Part shown: piece by piece, positions 36,506 to 45,362 of the stretch | Layout of the letters: the number at the start of each line of letters is the position of its first letter | Position numbering within the stretch: the stretch's first letter is position 1 | DNA from: Paraflavisolibacter caeni | GTDB lineage: Bacteria; Bacteroidota; Bacteroidia; Chitinophagales; Chitinophagaceae | NCBI RefSeq assembly: GCF_025628885.1 | Contig: NZ_JAOTIF010000021.1 | Coordinates: 62,001 to 126,000, forward strand | Length of the DNA stretch: 64,000 nt | Direction of reading: 5' to 3' | The notes under the pieces: model-generated | Seen by the model: only the letters and a program-made list of their open reading frames with translations | What the model was told of the DNA's origin: nothing | Database searches by the model: none | Position numbers and translations under genes: made by a program

Positions 36506-37564
36506 TTAATTCATAAGTTTTATTAATTTTTCTCTTTCCAGGATAATTACATTTCCTTCCCTGATATCAATCAGTTTTTCGTTTTTAAAATCAGAAAGTG
36601 TCCTTATTAAAGATTCTGCTGCAGTACCAGCAATGGCTGCCATATTTTCACGGCTGATATGAATGGGTGCATTCTCATTTTTTTCTTCAATCAACTTGTC
36701 TTGTATCATGATCAAAGCATCTGCTACTTTTTTGCGAAGTGAGTTGTAAGCAATATTCAGTAATTGCTGTTCTTTATCGGTTACATTTTTTGCCAGCATT
36801 TTAATAAACTTATTTGAAACAGCCTGGTTTTTATTGAGCAGGTTTTCAAAATCAGCCTTTGGAATAATGGCTATTTCGCATTCTTCCATTGTCTCAGCTG
36901 TTTCCTTGTAAGAAGATACTTCCATTAAGGCAACATATCCAAAAAAGTCTCCAGCATGATATAACTCTGTAACAAATTCTTTACCATCTTCATTTCTCTT
37001 ATAAGTTTTTACCTTTCCCCTGATCAGGTAAAATAAGTACATAGGCCTGTTTCCTTCATAATATATGATCTGTTTTTTCTTGTATTTATTCAGGTTTCTT
37101 CCCTCCAGGAATAAGTTTAGTGTTTCTGTATAACCTTCAGAAAATATAGAACTGTTATTACTGTAATTTCCTGAAGTAAAATCCTGCATGATCAATTCAT
37201 GTTTTTTTATTTGGGATTCTACAGCTTGTAATAATTCGGTAGCGCTGAAAGGTTTAGTTATAAAATCATCTGCTCCTTGTTCCATTGCAGCCCTGAAATC
37301 GCTGCGTTCCGTTTTAGCTGTTAAAAAGATCAGAGGCGTATGTTTTACTTCAGGATTTCTTCGCAGCATGTGTAATACCCCATAGCCATCCATTTCTGGC
37401 ATGGCAATATCACACAAAATAAGATCAGGTTTTGAAAGAAGAATCTGTTTAATTCCCTGCATGCCGTCTTCTGCAGTAGTTACATTGTAGCTGGATAGTT
37501 CTAGAATTTCAGCAATGTTTTCTCTAACTGCTGCATTATCTTCTATAACAAGTATTTTTTTCAT
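36506..37564 (-). CDS. Receiver-Crp/Fnr fusion transcription regulator
   Basis: 352-residue regulator joining a two-component receiver domain to a Crp/Fnr-type regulator. Receiver: phosphoacceptor Asp52 in LILCDIAMPEMDG, Thr82 and Lys104 (FITKPF). Cyclic-nucleotide-binding-like barrel: about residues 155-265, with FYLIRGKVKTYKR and HAGDFFGYVALM; I do not see the classical RxS cAMP-binding motif. C-terminal helix-turn-helix: ISRENMAAIAGTAAESLIRTLSDF (shown in part; about residues 300-325). It probably controls the surrounding stress genes. No histidine kinase gene is in the window, so its input signal is unknown. Confidence 0.93.
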   Translation of the reverse strand: MKKILVIEDNAAVRENIAEILELSSYNVTTAEDGMQGIKQILLSKPDLILCDIAMPEMDGYGVLHMLRRNPEVKHTPLIFLTAKTERSDFRAAMEQGADDFITKPFSATELLQAVESQIKKHELIMQDFTSGNYSNNSSIFSEGYTETLNLFLEGRNLNKYKKKQIIYYEGNRPMYLFYLIRGKVKTYKRNEDGKEFVTELYHAGDFFGYVALMEVSSYKETAETMEECEIAIIPKADFENLLNKNQAVSNKFIKMLAKNVTDKEQQLLNIAYNSLRKKVADALIMIQDKLIEEKNENAPIHISRENMAAIAGTAAESLIRTLSDFKNEKLIDIREGNVIILEREKLIKLMN

Positions 37565-37694
37565 ATGGAATGATCCCTATGAAATTACAACTATATTGTT
37601 TTATCTTATTATGATTTGCATCAATTGTACTTCTAAAGAACCGGGAGTGGAACTGCCTTTATCTGGATAATTTGCTGAAACAAGGTTGAAAAAA

Positions 37695-37748
37695 AATATT
37701 CTTATTTCAGGTATCATCTTGAATAACAACACCTGAAATAAGAATATT
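37695..37748 (-). terminator. Perfect 18-bp hairpin
   Basis: Arms 37695-37712 and 37731-37748 are perfect reverse complements around an 18-base loop. On the minus strand it starts 16 bases after the stop of the 62-residue gene and ends in an A/T-rich tail, so it probably terminates that short transcript before the regulator's own promoter. Confidence 0.75.
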
Positions 37749-37763
37749 ATACCAAGAGTCTAT

Positions 37764-37952
37764 TTATTTTTTGTCTTTTACTACAAAAAACTTCCAACCT
37801 GGCATACCTAAAAACGATGGTCCCATTTGAATTATTTGCACTTCCATGTCAGGTTTATCATTGGAAGCTTCCATTGTGGTGTTTTTTCGAGGGGCTGAAT
37901 CGTTTTCTATTCTGACATACTCACTACTCTTTTTTTCAATAGTAGTTTTCAT
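37764..37952 (-). CDS. Small protein of unknown function
   Basis: About 62 residues from ATG 37952 (a longer frame starts seven codons earlier). The N-terminal half is charged and low complexity (KTTIEKKSSEYVRIENDS). The C-terminal half, PDMEVQIIQMGPSFLGMPGW, looks like a short folded or peptide-like segment. I do not recognise it. A perfect hairpin right after the stop supports that it is transcribed. It sits inside the stress group, divergent from the DUF892 gene. Confidence 0.5.
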   Translation of the reverse strand: MKTTIEKKSSEYVRIENDSAPRKNTTMEASNDKPDMEVQIIQMGPSFLGMPGWKFFVVKDKK

Positions 37953-38197
37953 GCTATTTTTTTTACAAAGCACTAAAGAAAAAACATTTTGTACAATGAA
38001 AGTGATCAGTACTAATTGTGATAATTGTCAATAATACATCAATATGTTATAAAGCGTTATTAATAAAGACTTTATTATACGAATTGAAGAGGTTATAAAA
38101 TAATCAGTGAGGTCCATCAAAGAAATTGCTGATAGCGATCATTGCTTCTCCTTTTAAAGAAGTTATAAATTAGAATAATGCTTATAATTATCTAACT

Positions 38198-38710
38198 ATG
38201 AAGCTGCATAACCAAGTTATTGTTTCATTACGTGATATGCTTTTAATAGACGGGAAAAAGATTGTTGATGTCGAAAACAATATAGAAGAAGTGTTGCCCG
38301 AATGGATATCAAAGATTAGTTCGAAGATTTTAAAGGAAGAGTTAGAGCACTATCTTTCTGATATACGATCTCACCAAAAGGAAATGAAGGACTGTGAAAA
38401 AAATGATAGTTCTATTCCAGATGAGTATAATAGCAGAATTGTGAAAGCATATTTAGATGAAGCAAATGATAAGCTAAGTGCCTGTGCCGATGCCAAGATT
38501 TTTGATGCCTACCTGATCTATGCTATACAAGCTATTAACCATTATAAAATAAATATCTATGGAACTTTAGCTACTTATGCTGATTCCCTCGGGCAACAAA
38601 AAACAGCAGAGATATATCATAAAGCAATGCTTGATGAAAAGGTTTCAGATATGCGCCTTTCAAATATTGCAGAAAGAAATATCAATGTGATCGCTACACT
38701 AACCTGTTGA
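38198..38710 (+). CDS. DUF892 (YciE/YciF-like) ferritin-like protein, degenerate ligands
   Basis: 170-residue, all-helical protein of the DUF892 family, stress-induced ferritin-like four-helix bundles. The family signature is the C-terminal half FDAYLIYAIQAINHYKINIY followed by TLATYADSLGQ and the closing AMLDEKVSD. In usual members this segment carries metal-ligand Glu residues around the HY pair (EHYE); here the sequence is NHYK, so a metal site may be lost. It precedes Hsp20 on the same strand. A stress role is inferred from family and neighbours. Confidence 0.8.
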   Translation: MKLHNQVIVSLRDMLLIDGKKIVDVENNIEEVLPEWISKISSKILKEELEHYLSDIRSHQKEMKDCEKNDSSIPDEYNSRIVKAYLDEANDKLSACADAKIFDAYLIYAIQAINHYKINIYGTLATYADSLGQQKTAEIYHKAMLDEKVSDMRLSNIAERNINVIATLTC

Positions 38711-38845
38711 AAAATCATTGTTTAAGACTTGATAATGTAAATTACTGATTACGCTCATGATTTTTGGTGATGGCGGTCTTTGGAATGCTCTTGTGTATTT
38801 ATGTAGGTTTATAATGTCAAAATAATCCTTAACCAACATTTTAAT

Positions 38846-38852
38846 AAGGAGG
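38846..38852 (+). promoter_or_regulatory. Strong Shine-Dalgarno before Hsp20
   Basis: AAGGAGG lies five bases before the ATG at 38858. Most genes here have no such site, so this one is exceptional and fixes the start. Confidence 0.75.
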
Positions 38853-38857
38853 TCTAT

Positions 38858-39304
38858 ATGACAACTAAAGCATTATCAAGACCTGTAACATCCATTCCTG
38901 CTTTGTTTGAAGATTTTTTTAAGCCTTTAGATACCTGGTTAGATTACACAGGAACAGTTAGTAAAATGACAACTATACCTGCTGTAAATATTGTTGAGCT
39001 ACCAAAAGAATTTAAAGTTTCACTTGCAGTGCCAGGCATGAAAAAGGAAGATTTTACTATTGATGTGGAAGATGATATGATCACTATCAGCTCCCAAAAC
39101 GAAGAAAACAAGGAAGTGAAGGATGAAAAGTACACCAGGAAGGAATACAATTATTCTTCATTTTCCCGCAGTTTTACTTTGCCTGAAAATGTAAAGCAAG
39201 ATGCCATAGAAGCAGTATATACGGATGGTGTTTTGCAATTGGTATTGCCCAAAAAAGCAGAGGCAAAAGCAACAGTAGCCACACGTAAAATCCCTATTAA
39301 ATAA
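38858..39304 (+). CDS. Small heat-shock protein (Hsp20/alpha-crystallin)
   Basis: 148-residue holdase chaperone that keeps unfolding proteins soluble. The alpha-crystallin domain covers about residues 40-135: IPAVNIVELPKEFKVSLAVP, KEDFTIDVEDDMITISS, YSSFSRSFTLPENV and the dimer/groove strand DGVLQLVLPKK. The C-terminal ATRKIPIK carries the I-x-I motif that links subunits. A very strong ribosome-binding site precedes it. It ends at a perfect 15-bp terminator and is followed by a membrane protease gene. Confidence 0.95.
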   Translation: MTTKALSRPVTSIPALFEDFFKPLDTWLDYTGTVSKMTTIPAVNIVELPKEFKVSLAVPGMKKEDFTIDVEDDMITISSQNEENKEVKDEKYTRKEYNYSSFSRSFTLPENVKQDAIEAVYTDGVLQLVLPKKAEAKATVATRKIPIK

Positions 39305-39345
39305 TGCCGGTATATTAATGCGTGTATGGCTTTCAGGCTAGTTTT

Positions 39346-39379
39346 CAATAGCCCTGTTGCTACTGCAACAGGGCTATTG
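39346..39379 (+). terminator. Perfect 15-bp hairpin after Hsp20
   Basis: Arms 39346-39360 and 39365-39379 (core AATAGCCCTGTTGC) are perfect reverse complements with a four-base loop TACT. It is followed by a T-rich stretch and lies 42 bases after the Hsp20 stop. Confidence 0.85.
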
Positions 39380-39419
39380 TTGTTTTATAATATATTATTC
39401 TATTTTAAAATTCAAGGTT

Positions 39420-40541
39420 ATGCGTGGTTCAATTAAAATAGCGACTCTAAAAGATATCCATGTTTACATACATTGGACTTTTTTGCTTTTAGTAGGATGG
39501 GTGTTGATTACGAGTTTAATTGCTGGTTTTACTACTATGCAATTTTTATGGGCAATTATTTTATTACTTGGAGTTATTGCATGTATATTGCTGCATGAAT
39601 TGGGCCATGTTCTTATAGCTGCAGGATATGGTATTTTTTCTAAAAGCGTCATTTTCTTACCTATAGGTGGAATAGGCTGTATTGAAAAGTTTCCGGATAG
39701 TCCAAAACAAGAATTAGCTATCAGTTTTGCGGGGCCTATTGTAAATATACTTATAGCTATGAGTATATCGGCATTTCTTCCATCGCATGTTCAATTTTGG
39801 GGTAAGGATGGATTCGAGGGAATTGTTCATAAGGATAACATTTTATCTTACTTGTTTGTTGTTAATATATTTCTTGCCATTTTCAATTTATTGCCTGCGT
39901 TCCCTTTAGATGGAGGAAGAATCCTACGTGCACTTTTGGGATTTAAGTTCAATTATATAAAAGCCACTGCTTTGACTACACATGTCAGTAAAATAATTGC
40001 CTGGTTATTGGTAGCAGCGGGCATTTTATTAATTAATCCATTCATTCCAATTGCAGGTGTATTTATCATTTTTCTTGCCAATACCGAAGAAAATTATTTA
40101 CGCATCAACTCTTTAATTAAAGATATTCAATTGAAAGATGTTTTGATGTATGATTACAACAGCCTGGACGCCAATATGACGGTTGCAGAAGCTTCAAATT
40201 TCATATTGAATAACCATAGCAAATATTATATTTTAATGGAAGGAGCAGAACCTTATGGCAATATTAGAAGGTGGGAGATCATCAGAGCTATAGCTGATAT
40301 GAATTACAATGCGAAACTGAAGGAACTGAAAAATAAGGACTTGAAATTTTTCGATGGGAACCAAACATTAGAAGATGTTCTTGGAAAAATGTCTGCTGAC
40401 GAAGAAAAGATATACCCGGTTTTAGTCAATCATCAGTTTTCTGGGATAATCAGCTTTCAGCATATACTTGAATATTTATTGATCCATCAACATAAAACAA
40501 CTGAATACCATAGGATAAGATCATTAGCAGGGTTGCTTTAA
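39420..40541 (+). CDS. Site-2 protease (M50) with C-terminal CBS region
   Basis: 373-residue intramembrane zinc protease. I start at ATG 39420 (a longer frame runs back through the Hsp20 terminator). The active site is HELGH (His59, Glu60, His63) with the third ligand Asp164 in AFPLDGGR. About six membrane helices fill the first 230 residues. The last 120 residues look like a degenerate CBS pair (DANMTVAEASNFILNNHSKY and EDVLGKMSADEEKIYPVLVN), the arrangement of SpoIVFB-like/Rv-type proteases. It may cleave an anti-sigma factor or other membrane substrate; none is adjacent. The stress neighbours suggest a stress role. Confidence 0.92.
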   Translation: MRGSIKIATLKDIHVYIHWTFLLLVGWVLITSLIAGFTTMQFLWAIILLLGVIACILLHELGHVLIAAGYGIFSKSVIFLPIGGIGCIEKFPDSPKQELAISFAGPIVNILIAMSISAFLPSHVQFWGKDGFEGIVHKDNILSYLFVVNIFLAIFNLLPAFPLDGGRILRALLGFKFNYIKATALTTHVSKIIAWLLVAAGILLINPFIPIAGVFIIFLANTEENYLRINSLIKDIQLKDVLMYDYNSLDANMTVAEASNFILNNHSKYYILMEGAEPYGNIRRWEIIRAIADMNYNAKLKELKNKDLKFFDGNQTLEDVLGKMSADEEKIYPVLVNHQFSGIISFQHILEYLLIHQHKTTEYHRIRSLAGLL

Positions 40542-40573
40542 TAGATAGAGTTCTACTATTTACAAAAATAAAA

Positions 40574-42151
40574 ATGGCTTATGTGAAACGTGCCATATTG
40601 TTGTATTTCTTACTTGTTACTTTAATAAATGCACTGAGCCAAATATCAACTGATGGTATGCGGCAATTTGTGTTCAGTGCAGAATACCAATCTTTAAGCC
40701 TTCAATTTCCTGACCTGGTAAAATCTTTTTATGAGCAGCATCAATTTACACCTGTTTGGATGAAACCTGAAGGCCTAACAAGAAGAAATGCGATGTTTAA
40801 ATTGTTACAGTCTGCTCCTGATCTTGGATTGTGCACCAGAGATTATCTTCCCAGGCGATTTTCTGGTTTAGGTTCGTATATTTCTTTTCTCAATGACCAG
40901 CCTGATTCCATTAGAACAGAAATCATTCTAACTGATGCCATCATTCATTTTTTACATGATGTAAAAAATGGAAATAATAAACCAATGTTAGATTTTGATG
41001 GCTTACAGTACACTCCATCTGATTCCGGTTTAATTTCCTGGCTAACCCTCGGCATTCGTCTTGACAGGTTTGATACCGTTGTTGAAAGACTTGAGCCCAA
41101 TAATAAAATATACCGGCAGATGAAAATGAAGCTAATTGAATGGAATAAAGTTGTGGAGGATACCAATTTCCAGGAAGTCGTCATTGAATCTGATGATGTC
41201 AATTCCAGCAATAACATTCTAATGATAAAGCTGAAGCAATTGGGTTTTCTAAGTGCAAGTGATAAAATAGAGCAAAAGTTGATAATTGAGCGGTTAGTAG
41301 AAGCTCAAAGGTTCTTTGATTTATTGAGTGATGGCAATTTGGGTAAATATACACTGAGTGCCTTAAATGTGCCTCTGAAAACCAGGATATCTGAATTGAG
41401 CTTAGGAATCAACTGTTTTCGTTGGATTCATGAGATGAAAGAAAATGGAAATGTAGCCCTGTTGAATATACCCTCTACCCAGTTATTTATATTTAAGAAG
41501 GGTAGATTGATTTTCGACTCTAAAATTATTGCGGGAAAACCATCCACACCTACTGCAACATTAACCAGCTCCATAAACGAAGTTATTGTATATCCATATT
41601 GGAATGTACCATATTCCATTGCTACTAAAGAACTCTTACCTCAAATTAAAAGGAATATTGGGTACCTGAGTAGGAATAATTACCAGGTGCTCAACCAGAG
41701 AGGAGAGATCGTAGATCCTTATACAATAAAATGGAATGCATTGAGTGAGGCATATTTTCCTTACCAAATCCGTCAGTCAACTGGTTGTGATAATGCTTTA
41801 GGCATATTGAAGTTTAATTTTTATAATCCTTTTTCCATGTACCTACATGACACACCAGGCAAAAGTTTATTTTTATTGAACAGGCGTTTTTTTAGTCATG
41901 GATGCATGCGTGTAGAAAAGCCTGTAGAGCTTGCCAGATTATTATTGAAAGAAAAAATTTCCTCGGTTGAAGCATTAATCAATCAGTGCCTTGAAAATCA
42001 AAAACCCGTAACTATCCAATTGGAAAATCCGTTGCCAATAATTGTTTTGTACAGTACAGTTTGGTTTAATTTAAAAGGCCAGGTTAAATTTTATCCGGAT
42101 ATTTATCATAAGTTGATTCAGTCTGAGCTGTGTTACGATGCATTACAATGA
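40574..42151 (+). CDS. Periplasmic L,D-transpeptidase (YcbB-like)
   Basis: 525-residue exported enzyme that makes 3-3 cross-links in peptidoglycan or anchors proteins to it. It has an N-terminal signal-like helix (AILLYFLLVTLINALSQ), then a long scaffold region with a degenerate peptidoglycan-binding part (around residues 215-270), and the YkuD catalytic domain with Cys444 in FSHGCMRVEKP. Length and layout match the YcbB/LdtD type rather than small Ldt enzymes. It starts 32 bases after the site-2 protease gene on the same strand. Confidence 0.92.
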   Translation: MAYVKRAILLYFLLVTLINALSQISTDGMRQFVFSAEYQSLSLQFPDLVKSFYEQHQFTPVWMKPEGLTRRNAMFKLLQSAPDLGLCTRDYLPRRFSGLGSYISFLNDQPDSIRTEIILTDAIIHFLHDVKNGNNKPMLDFDGLQYTPSDSGLISWLTLGIRLDRFDTVVERLEPNNKIYRQMKMKLIEWNKVVEDTNFQEVVIESDDVNSSNNILMIKLKQLGFLSASDKIEQKLIIERLVEAQRFFDLLSDGNLGKYTLSALNVPLKTRISELSLGINCFRWIHEMKENGNVALLNIPSTQLFIFKKGRLIFDSKIIAGKPSTPTATLTSSINEVIVYPYWNVPYSIATKELLPQIKRNIGYLSRNNYQVLNQRGEIVDPYTIKWNALSEAYFPYQIRQSTGCDNALGILKFNFYNPFSMYLHDTPGKSLFLLNRRFFSHGCMRVEKPVELARLLLKEKISSVEALINQCLENQKPVTIQLENPLPIIVLYSTVWFNLKGQVKFYPDIYHKLIQSELCYDALQ

Positions 42152-42273
42152 TTGTTTCAATACAGGTTTACCGATTCTGCTTTAATGTATGTTTTAACCT
42201 TTTCTTTAAATAGATCTCCAGCCTGATGTAGCGTGTATTTTTACATTTCCCTTATCTTACCGGCCGGAATACT

Positions 42274-44073
42274 ATGATACAAACTATTTCTGCCGAGACT
42301 ATCTACCGGGAACAATTACATGATCTCAACAGCAAACTAGCTACTTACAAAAAGAAGCAAAACCTGTTTGGATGGCTACGCCTTTCACTTTTTATTATTT
42401 CAGCAGTCATTGCTTTCAGTCTTTTTACATTTTCAATAACAGGAGGCGTTGTCAGTATTGTTTTAACCATTATTAGTTTTATTATCCTTGTTTCTGTTGA
42501 CGCAGATAACAATAAAGAAATCATCAATACCAGGAACCTGATCCTGATCAATGAAGAAGAATTGTTGATATTAAAAGATGAATACAGTAATCGATACGAT
42601 GGTAGTTCATATGCCCCATCTGTACATGATTATGCTAATGATCTTGATATTTTTGGTCCTTCATCCGTATTCCAATACATTAACCGGTGCAGTAGTGAGC
42701 AGGGAAGGGCTTTATTAGCAAACAACTTCTTAATTCCTTTAGATAAAAAAGAAATATTAGAGCGGCATGAAGCTATCAAGGAATTAGCGCCAATGCATCA
42801 GTGGCGACATCAGTTGGCTTCCTACCTACTGAAAACGCCTGTGACTGTAAAATCTCAAGAAAGGATTGAATCATGGATCGATGATCCTGACGAAATGTTT
42901 ATACATAAAGCATGGGATTGGATTGTTCCTGTTTACTCCATAATATCGGTTAGTATTGGCCTGGCAACTATATTCGGCTTCATCAGCATCACTGTTTTTT
43001 CATTGTTTTTTATTTTATTTTTTCTTGTTTCGGGAAATTTCAGCAGGAAGGCGAGCAAAACATATTCACTATTAAATGGTGTTGCCAAGGAGATCGACAC
43101 TATACAAGAGATTGTTGCCTGGGCTGAAAACAAAGAGTTTAAGGCTTCTCTACTATTGCAACTGCAGCAATCAGTAAAATCAAATGAAAAAACGGCATCC
43201 TTTCAGATCAAGCAGTTAAAAGATATATTAAACAGGTTTGACATCAGATTAAATTGGCTTGCTTTTATTTTTCTGAATTCCTTTTTACTATGGGATGTAC
43301 GCCAGGTGAGAGCGTTGAATAGCTGGAAACATAAAAACAGATATAAAGTAAGAGGCTGGTTTTACTTTATAGGGCAATTTGAAGTTCTTCATAGTCTTGC
43401 TACACTCTTTTTCAATAACCCTCAATGGTCATGGCCTCTCTTCGAAAATTATTTTCAATTGAAAGGGAAGGCCATCGGGCATCCTTTAATTCCTGTATCA
43501 AAAAGAGTGACCAGTGATTTTAGTCTGAAGGGTTCTCCTAAAATAGCTATTATAACGGGGTCCAATATGGCAGGTAAAAGTACATTTTTACGTAGCCTCG
43601 GTGTTAATGTATTGTTGGCTCAAATGGGCGCTCCGGTTTGTTGCGAAAGTTTTTGCTTATCACAAATGCGTTTATTGAGCAGCATGCGCATTGAAGACAA
43701 CCTGGCAGAAAGTACATCGACATTCTATGCAGAACTTAAAAAGTTGAAGACAATTGTTGATGCCGTAAATCGACATGAACCTGTCTTTATACTTCTGGAT
43801 GAAATCCTTCGTGGCACCAATTCACTGGACAGGCACCAAGGTTCAAAGGCATTAATCAGACAGATGATCAGAAAGCGAGGTGTGGCTGTATTAGCAACAC
43901 ATGATGTCGAGTTGGCAAAAATGGAAGAACTGTTTACTGACGGAATTGAAAATTATCATTTTGATGTACAGGTGAAGGGAGAGGAACTATATTTTGATTA
44001 CCTTCTTAAAAAAGGAGTTTGTACCAATTTAAACGCAACGATTCTTATGAAGAAGATAGGAATTGAACTTTAA
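42274..44073 (+). CDS. Membrane-anchored MutS-like ATPase
   Basis: 599-residue protein with the MutS ATPase domain at its end: Walker A TGSNMAGKST (about residue 430), RLLSSMRIEDNLAESTSTFY, Walker B VFILLDEILRGTNS and ATHDVELAKM. There is no mismatch-recognition domain I and no MutS2 Smr domain. In its place are two membrane helices near residues 34-75 and two more near 213-255, flanking a lever-like helical part. The family occurs in Bacteroidota as 'MutS-related protein' with unknown role. Position on a membrane makes classical mismatch repair unlikely. It is followed by a 10-bp hairpin. Confidence 0.88.
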   Translation: MIQTISAETIYREQLHDLNSKLATYKKKQNLFGWLRLSLFIISAVIAFSLFTFSITGGVVSIVLTIISFIILVSVDADNNKEIINTRNLILINEEELLILKDEYSNRYDGSSYAPSVHDYANDLDIFGPSSVFQYINRCSSEQGRALLANNFLIPLDKKEILERHEAIKELAPMHQWRHQLASYLLKTPVTVKSQERIESWIDDPDEMFIHKAWDWIVPVYSIISVSIGLATIFGFISITVFSLFFILFFLVSGNFSRKASKTYSLLNGVAKEIDTIQEIVAWAENKEFKASLLLQLQQSVKSNEKTASFQIKQLKDILNRFDIRLNWLAFIFLNSFLLWDVRQVRALNSWKHKNRYKVRGWFYFIGQFEVLHSLATLFFNNPQWSWPLFENYFQLKGKAIGHPLIPVSKRVTSDFSLKGSPKIAIITGSNMAGKSTFLRSLGVNVLLAQMGAPVCCESFCLSQMRLLSSMRIEDNLAESTSTFYAELKKLKTIVDAVNRHEPVFILLDEILRGTNSLDRHQGSKALIRQMIRKRGVAVLATHDVELAKMEELFTDGIENYHFDVQVKGEELYFDYLLKKGVCTNLNATILMKKIGIEL

Positions 44074-44140
44074 TAGCCAATCTACCCCCTTTAGCTGGTA
44101 TAATTCTAAAGTAAACACTTATTCAGTGCAATTTTAGTTT

Positions 44141-44181
44141 AAAGTTTCCCGTTAAGCATATGACGTTTTATGGGAAACTTT
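44141..44181 (+). terminator. Hairpin after the MutS-like gene
   Basis: Arms 44141-44150 (AAAGTTTCCC) and 44172-44181 are perfect reverse complements with a 21-base loop, followed by TATTTTTGG. It lies 68 bases after the stop. Confidence 0.6.
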
Positions 44182-44263
44182 TATTTTTGGATAAGCCGTT
44201 ACTGCAAATAGTTATGGCCCGTAATCCTGACCATTGAAAACTATATAAAAATAACTAGTATCC

Positions 44264-45283
44264 ATGCGTAAATTTATTTTGACAGCTGCTTTCGCTGGTA
44301 TATCTACTGTGATGTTTGCTCAAAGTGATAGCGCTGCTATCTTTCTCCAGAAAGGATTAGAAGAAAAGCAAAAGGGACGCCAAATGGAGTCTCTGAAACA
44401 CCTGGAGAAAGCTTATCAATATAACTCATCTGATAAGCAGGTTGTGATGGCATTAGCTGCTGCTTATTACGATTTACGCCGCTATGGACAATCACGGGAA
44501 AAGTACCAGAAACTGGAGCAGATGGGAGAAAACTCTGCAGCTACTTACAAGCAATTGATGCTTCTTTCATTTAATATGCGCCAGTTTGATGATGCCATCA
44601 AGTACGCTAACCTCTTAAAAAAGGTTGATCCTTCCGAGAAGGTTGCATTTTACATCGGTAAGGCTCATTATGAAAATGAAAATTATGGAGAGGGTATCAA
44701 GCAACTGGATATAGCAGCTAAGGAAGATCCCAATAATGCAGAAATTCCATATATGGTTGCACGTGCTTATGCCGATATGTTGAATTATAAGCAAGCTGTG
44801 CCTTACTTCCAAAAAGCGCTTACTTTAAACCCAACACAAAACAGGTGGATTTATGAATTAGCGTTGATGTATTATGGCATGCACGATGACCAAAACTCCC
44901 TTAAATATATGTTAGAGGCTGCAGAAAAAGGTTATAAAAGGGATAATGAGTACCTCGAAAATTTGGGAATAGCCTATTTGAATGCTAAGAAGTTTGATGA
45001 GGGTACTGCTATTTTAAAAGAAGCACTTCAAAGACGTCCAAGCGATATGAATTTGCTGAATATGCTGGCTGAAGCTCATTATGATGCCAAGAAATACGTG
45101 GAAGCTATTGATTATTGGGATCAAATTTTGGGACTGGATAAAGAAAATGCATCTGCTTTATACATGATAGGCCTTAGCTATCAAAAGAAAGGAGAAAAGG
45201 AAAAAGGAGTTGCATTATGCGATAAAGCTATCGAAATGGATCCAAGCCTTGCTAAGAACAAGAAAAAGATCGAAATGCCTTAA
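44264..45283 (+). CDS. Periplasmic TPR-repeat protein
   Basis: 339-residue protein with signal peptide (LTAAFAGISTVMFAQ) and about eight tetratricopeptide repeats covering nearly all the rest, for example AVPYFQKALTLNPTQNRWIY and GTAILKEALQRRPSDMNLLN. TPR arrays bind other proteins; the partner is unknown. It is a single gene with its own strong terminator at 45307. Confidence 0.88.
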   Translation: MRKFILTAAFAGISTVMFAQSDSAAIFLQKGLEEKQKGRQMESLKHLEKAYQYNSSDKQVVMALAAAYYDLRRYGQSREKYQKLEQMGENSAATYKQLMLLSFNMRQFDDAIKYANLLKKVDPSEKVAFYIGKAHYENENYGEGIKQLDIAAKEDPNNAEIPYMVARAYADMLNYKQAVPYFQKALTLNPTQNRWIYELALMYYGMHDDQNSLKYMLEAAEKGYKRDNEYLENLGIAYLNAKKFDEGTAILKEALQRRPSDMNLLNMLAEAHYDAKKYVEAIDYWDQILGLDKENASALYMIGLSYQKKGEKEKGVALCDKAIEMDPSLAKNKKKIEMP

Positions 45284-45306
45284 TTCTCTGCAATTAGTTT
45301 AATAAT

Positions 45307-45339
45307 AAAAAATGGTCCGCCAGAGGCGGACCATTTTTT
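45307..45339. terminator. 15-bp hairpin between convergent genes
   Basis: Arms 45307-45321 and 45325-45339 (core AATGGTCCGCC) pair perfectly with a three-base loop and T/A runs at both ends. It serves the TPR gene and, on the other strand, argS. Confidence 0.9.
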
Positions 45340-45362
45340 ATTCATTACATGTTTTTTTCACA

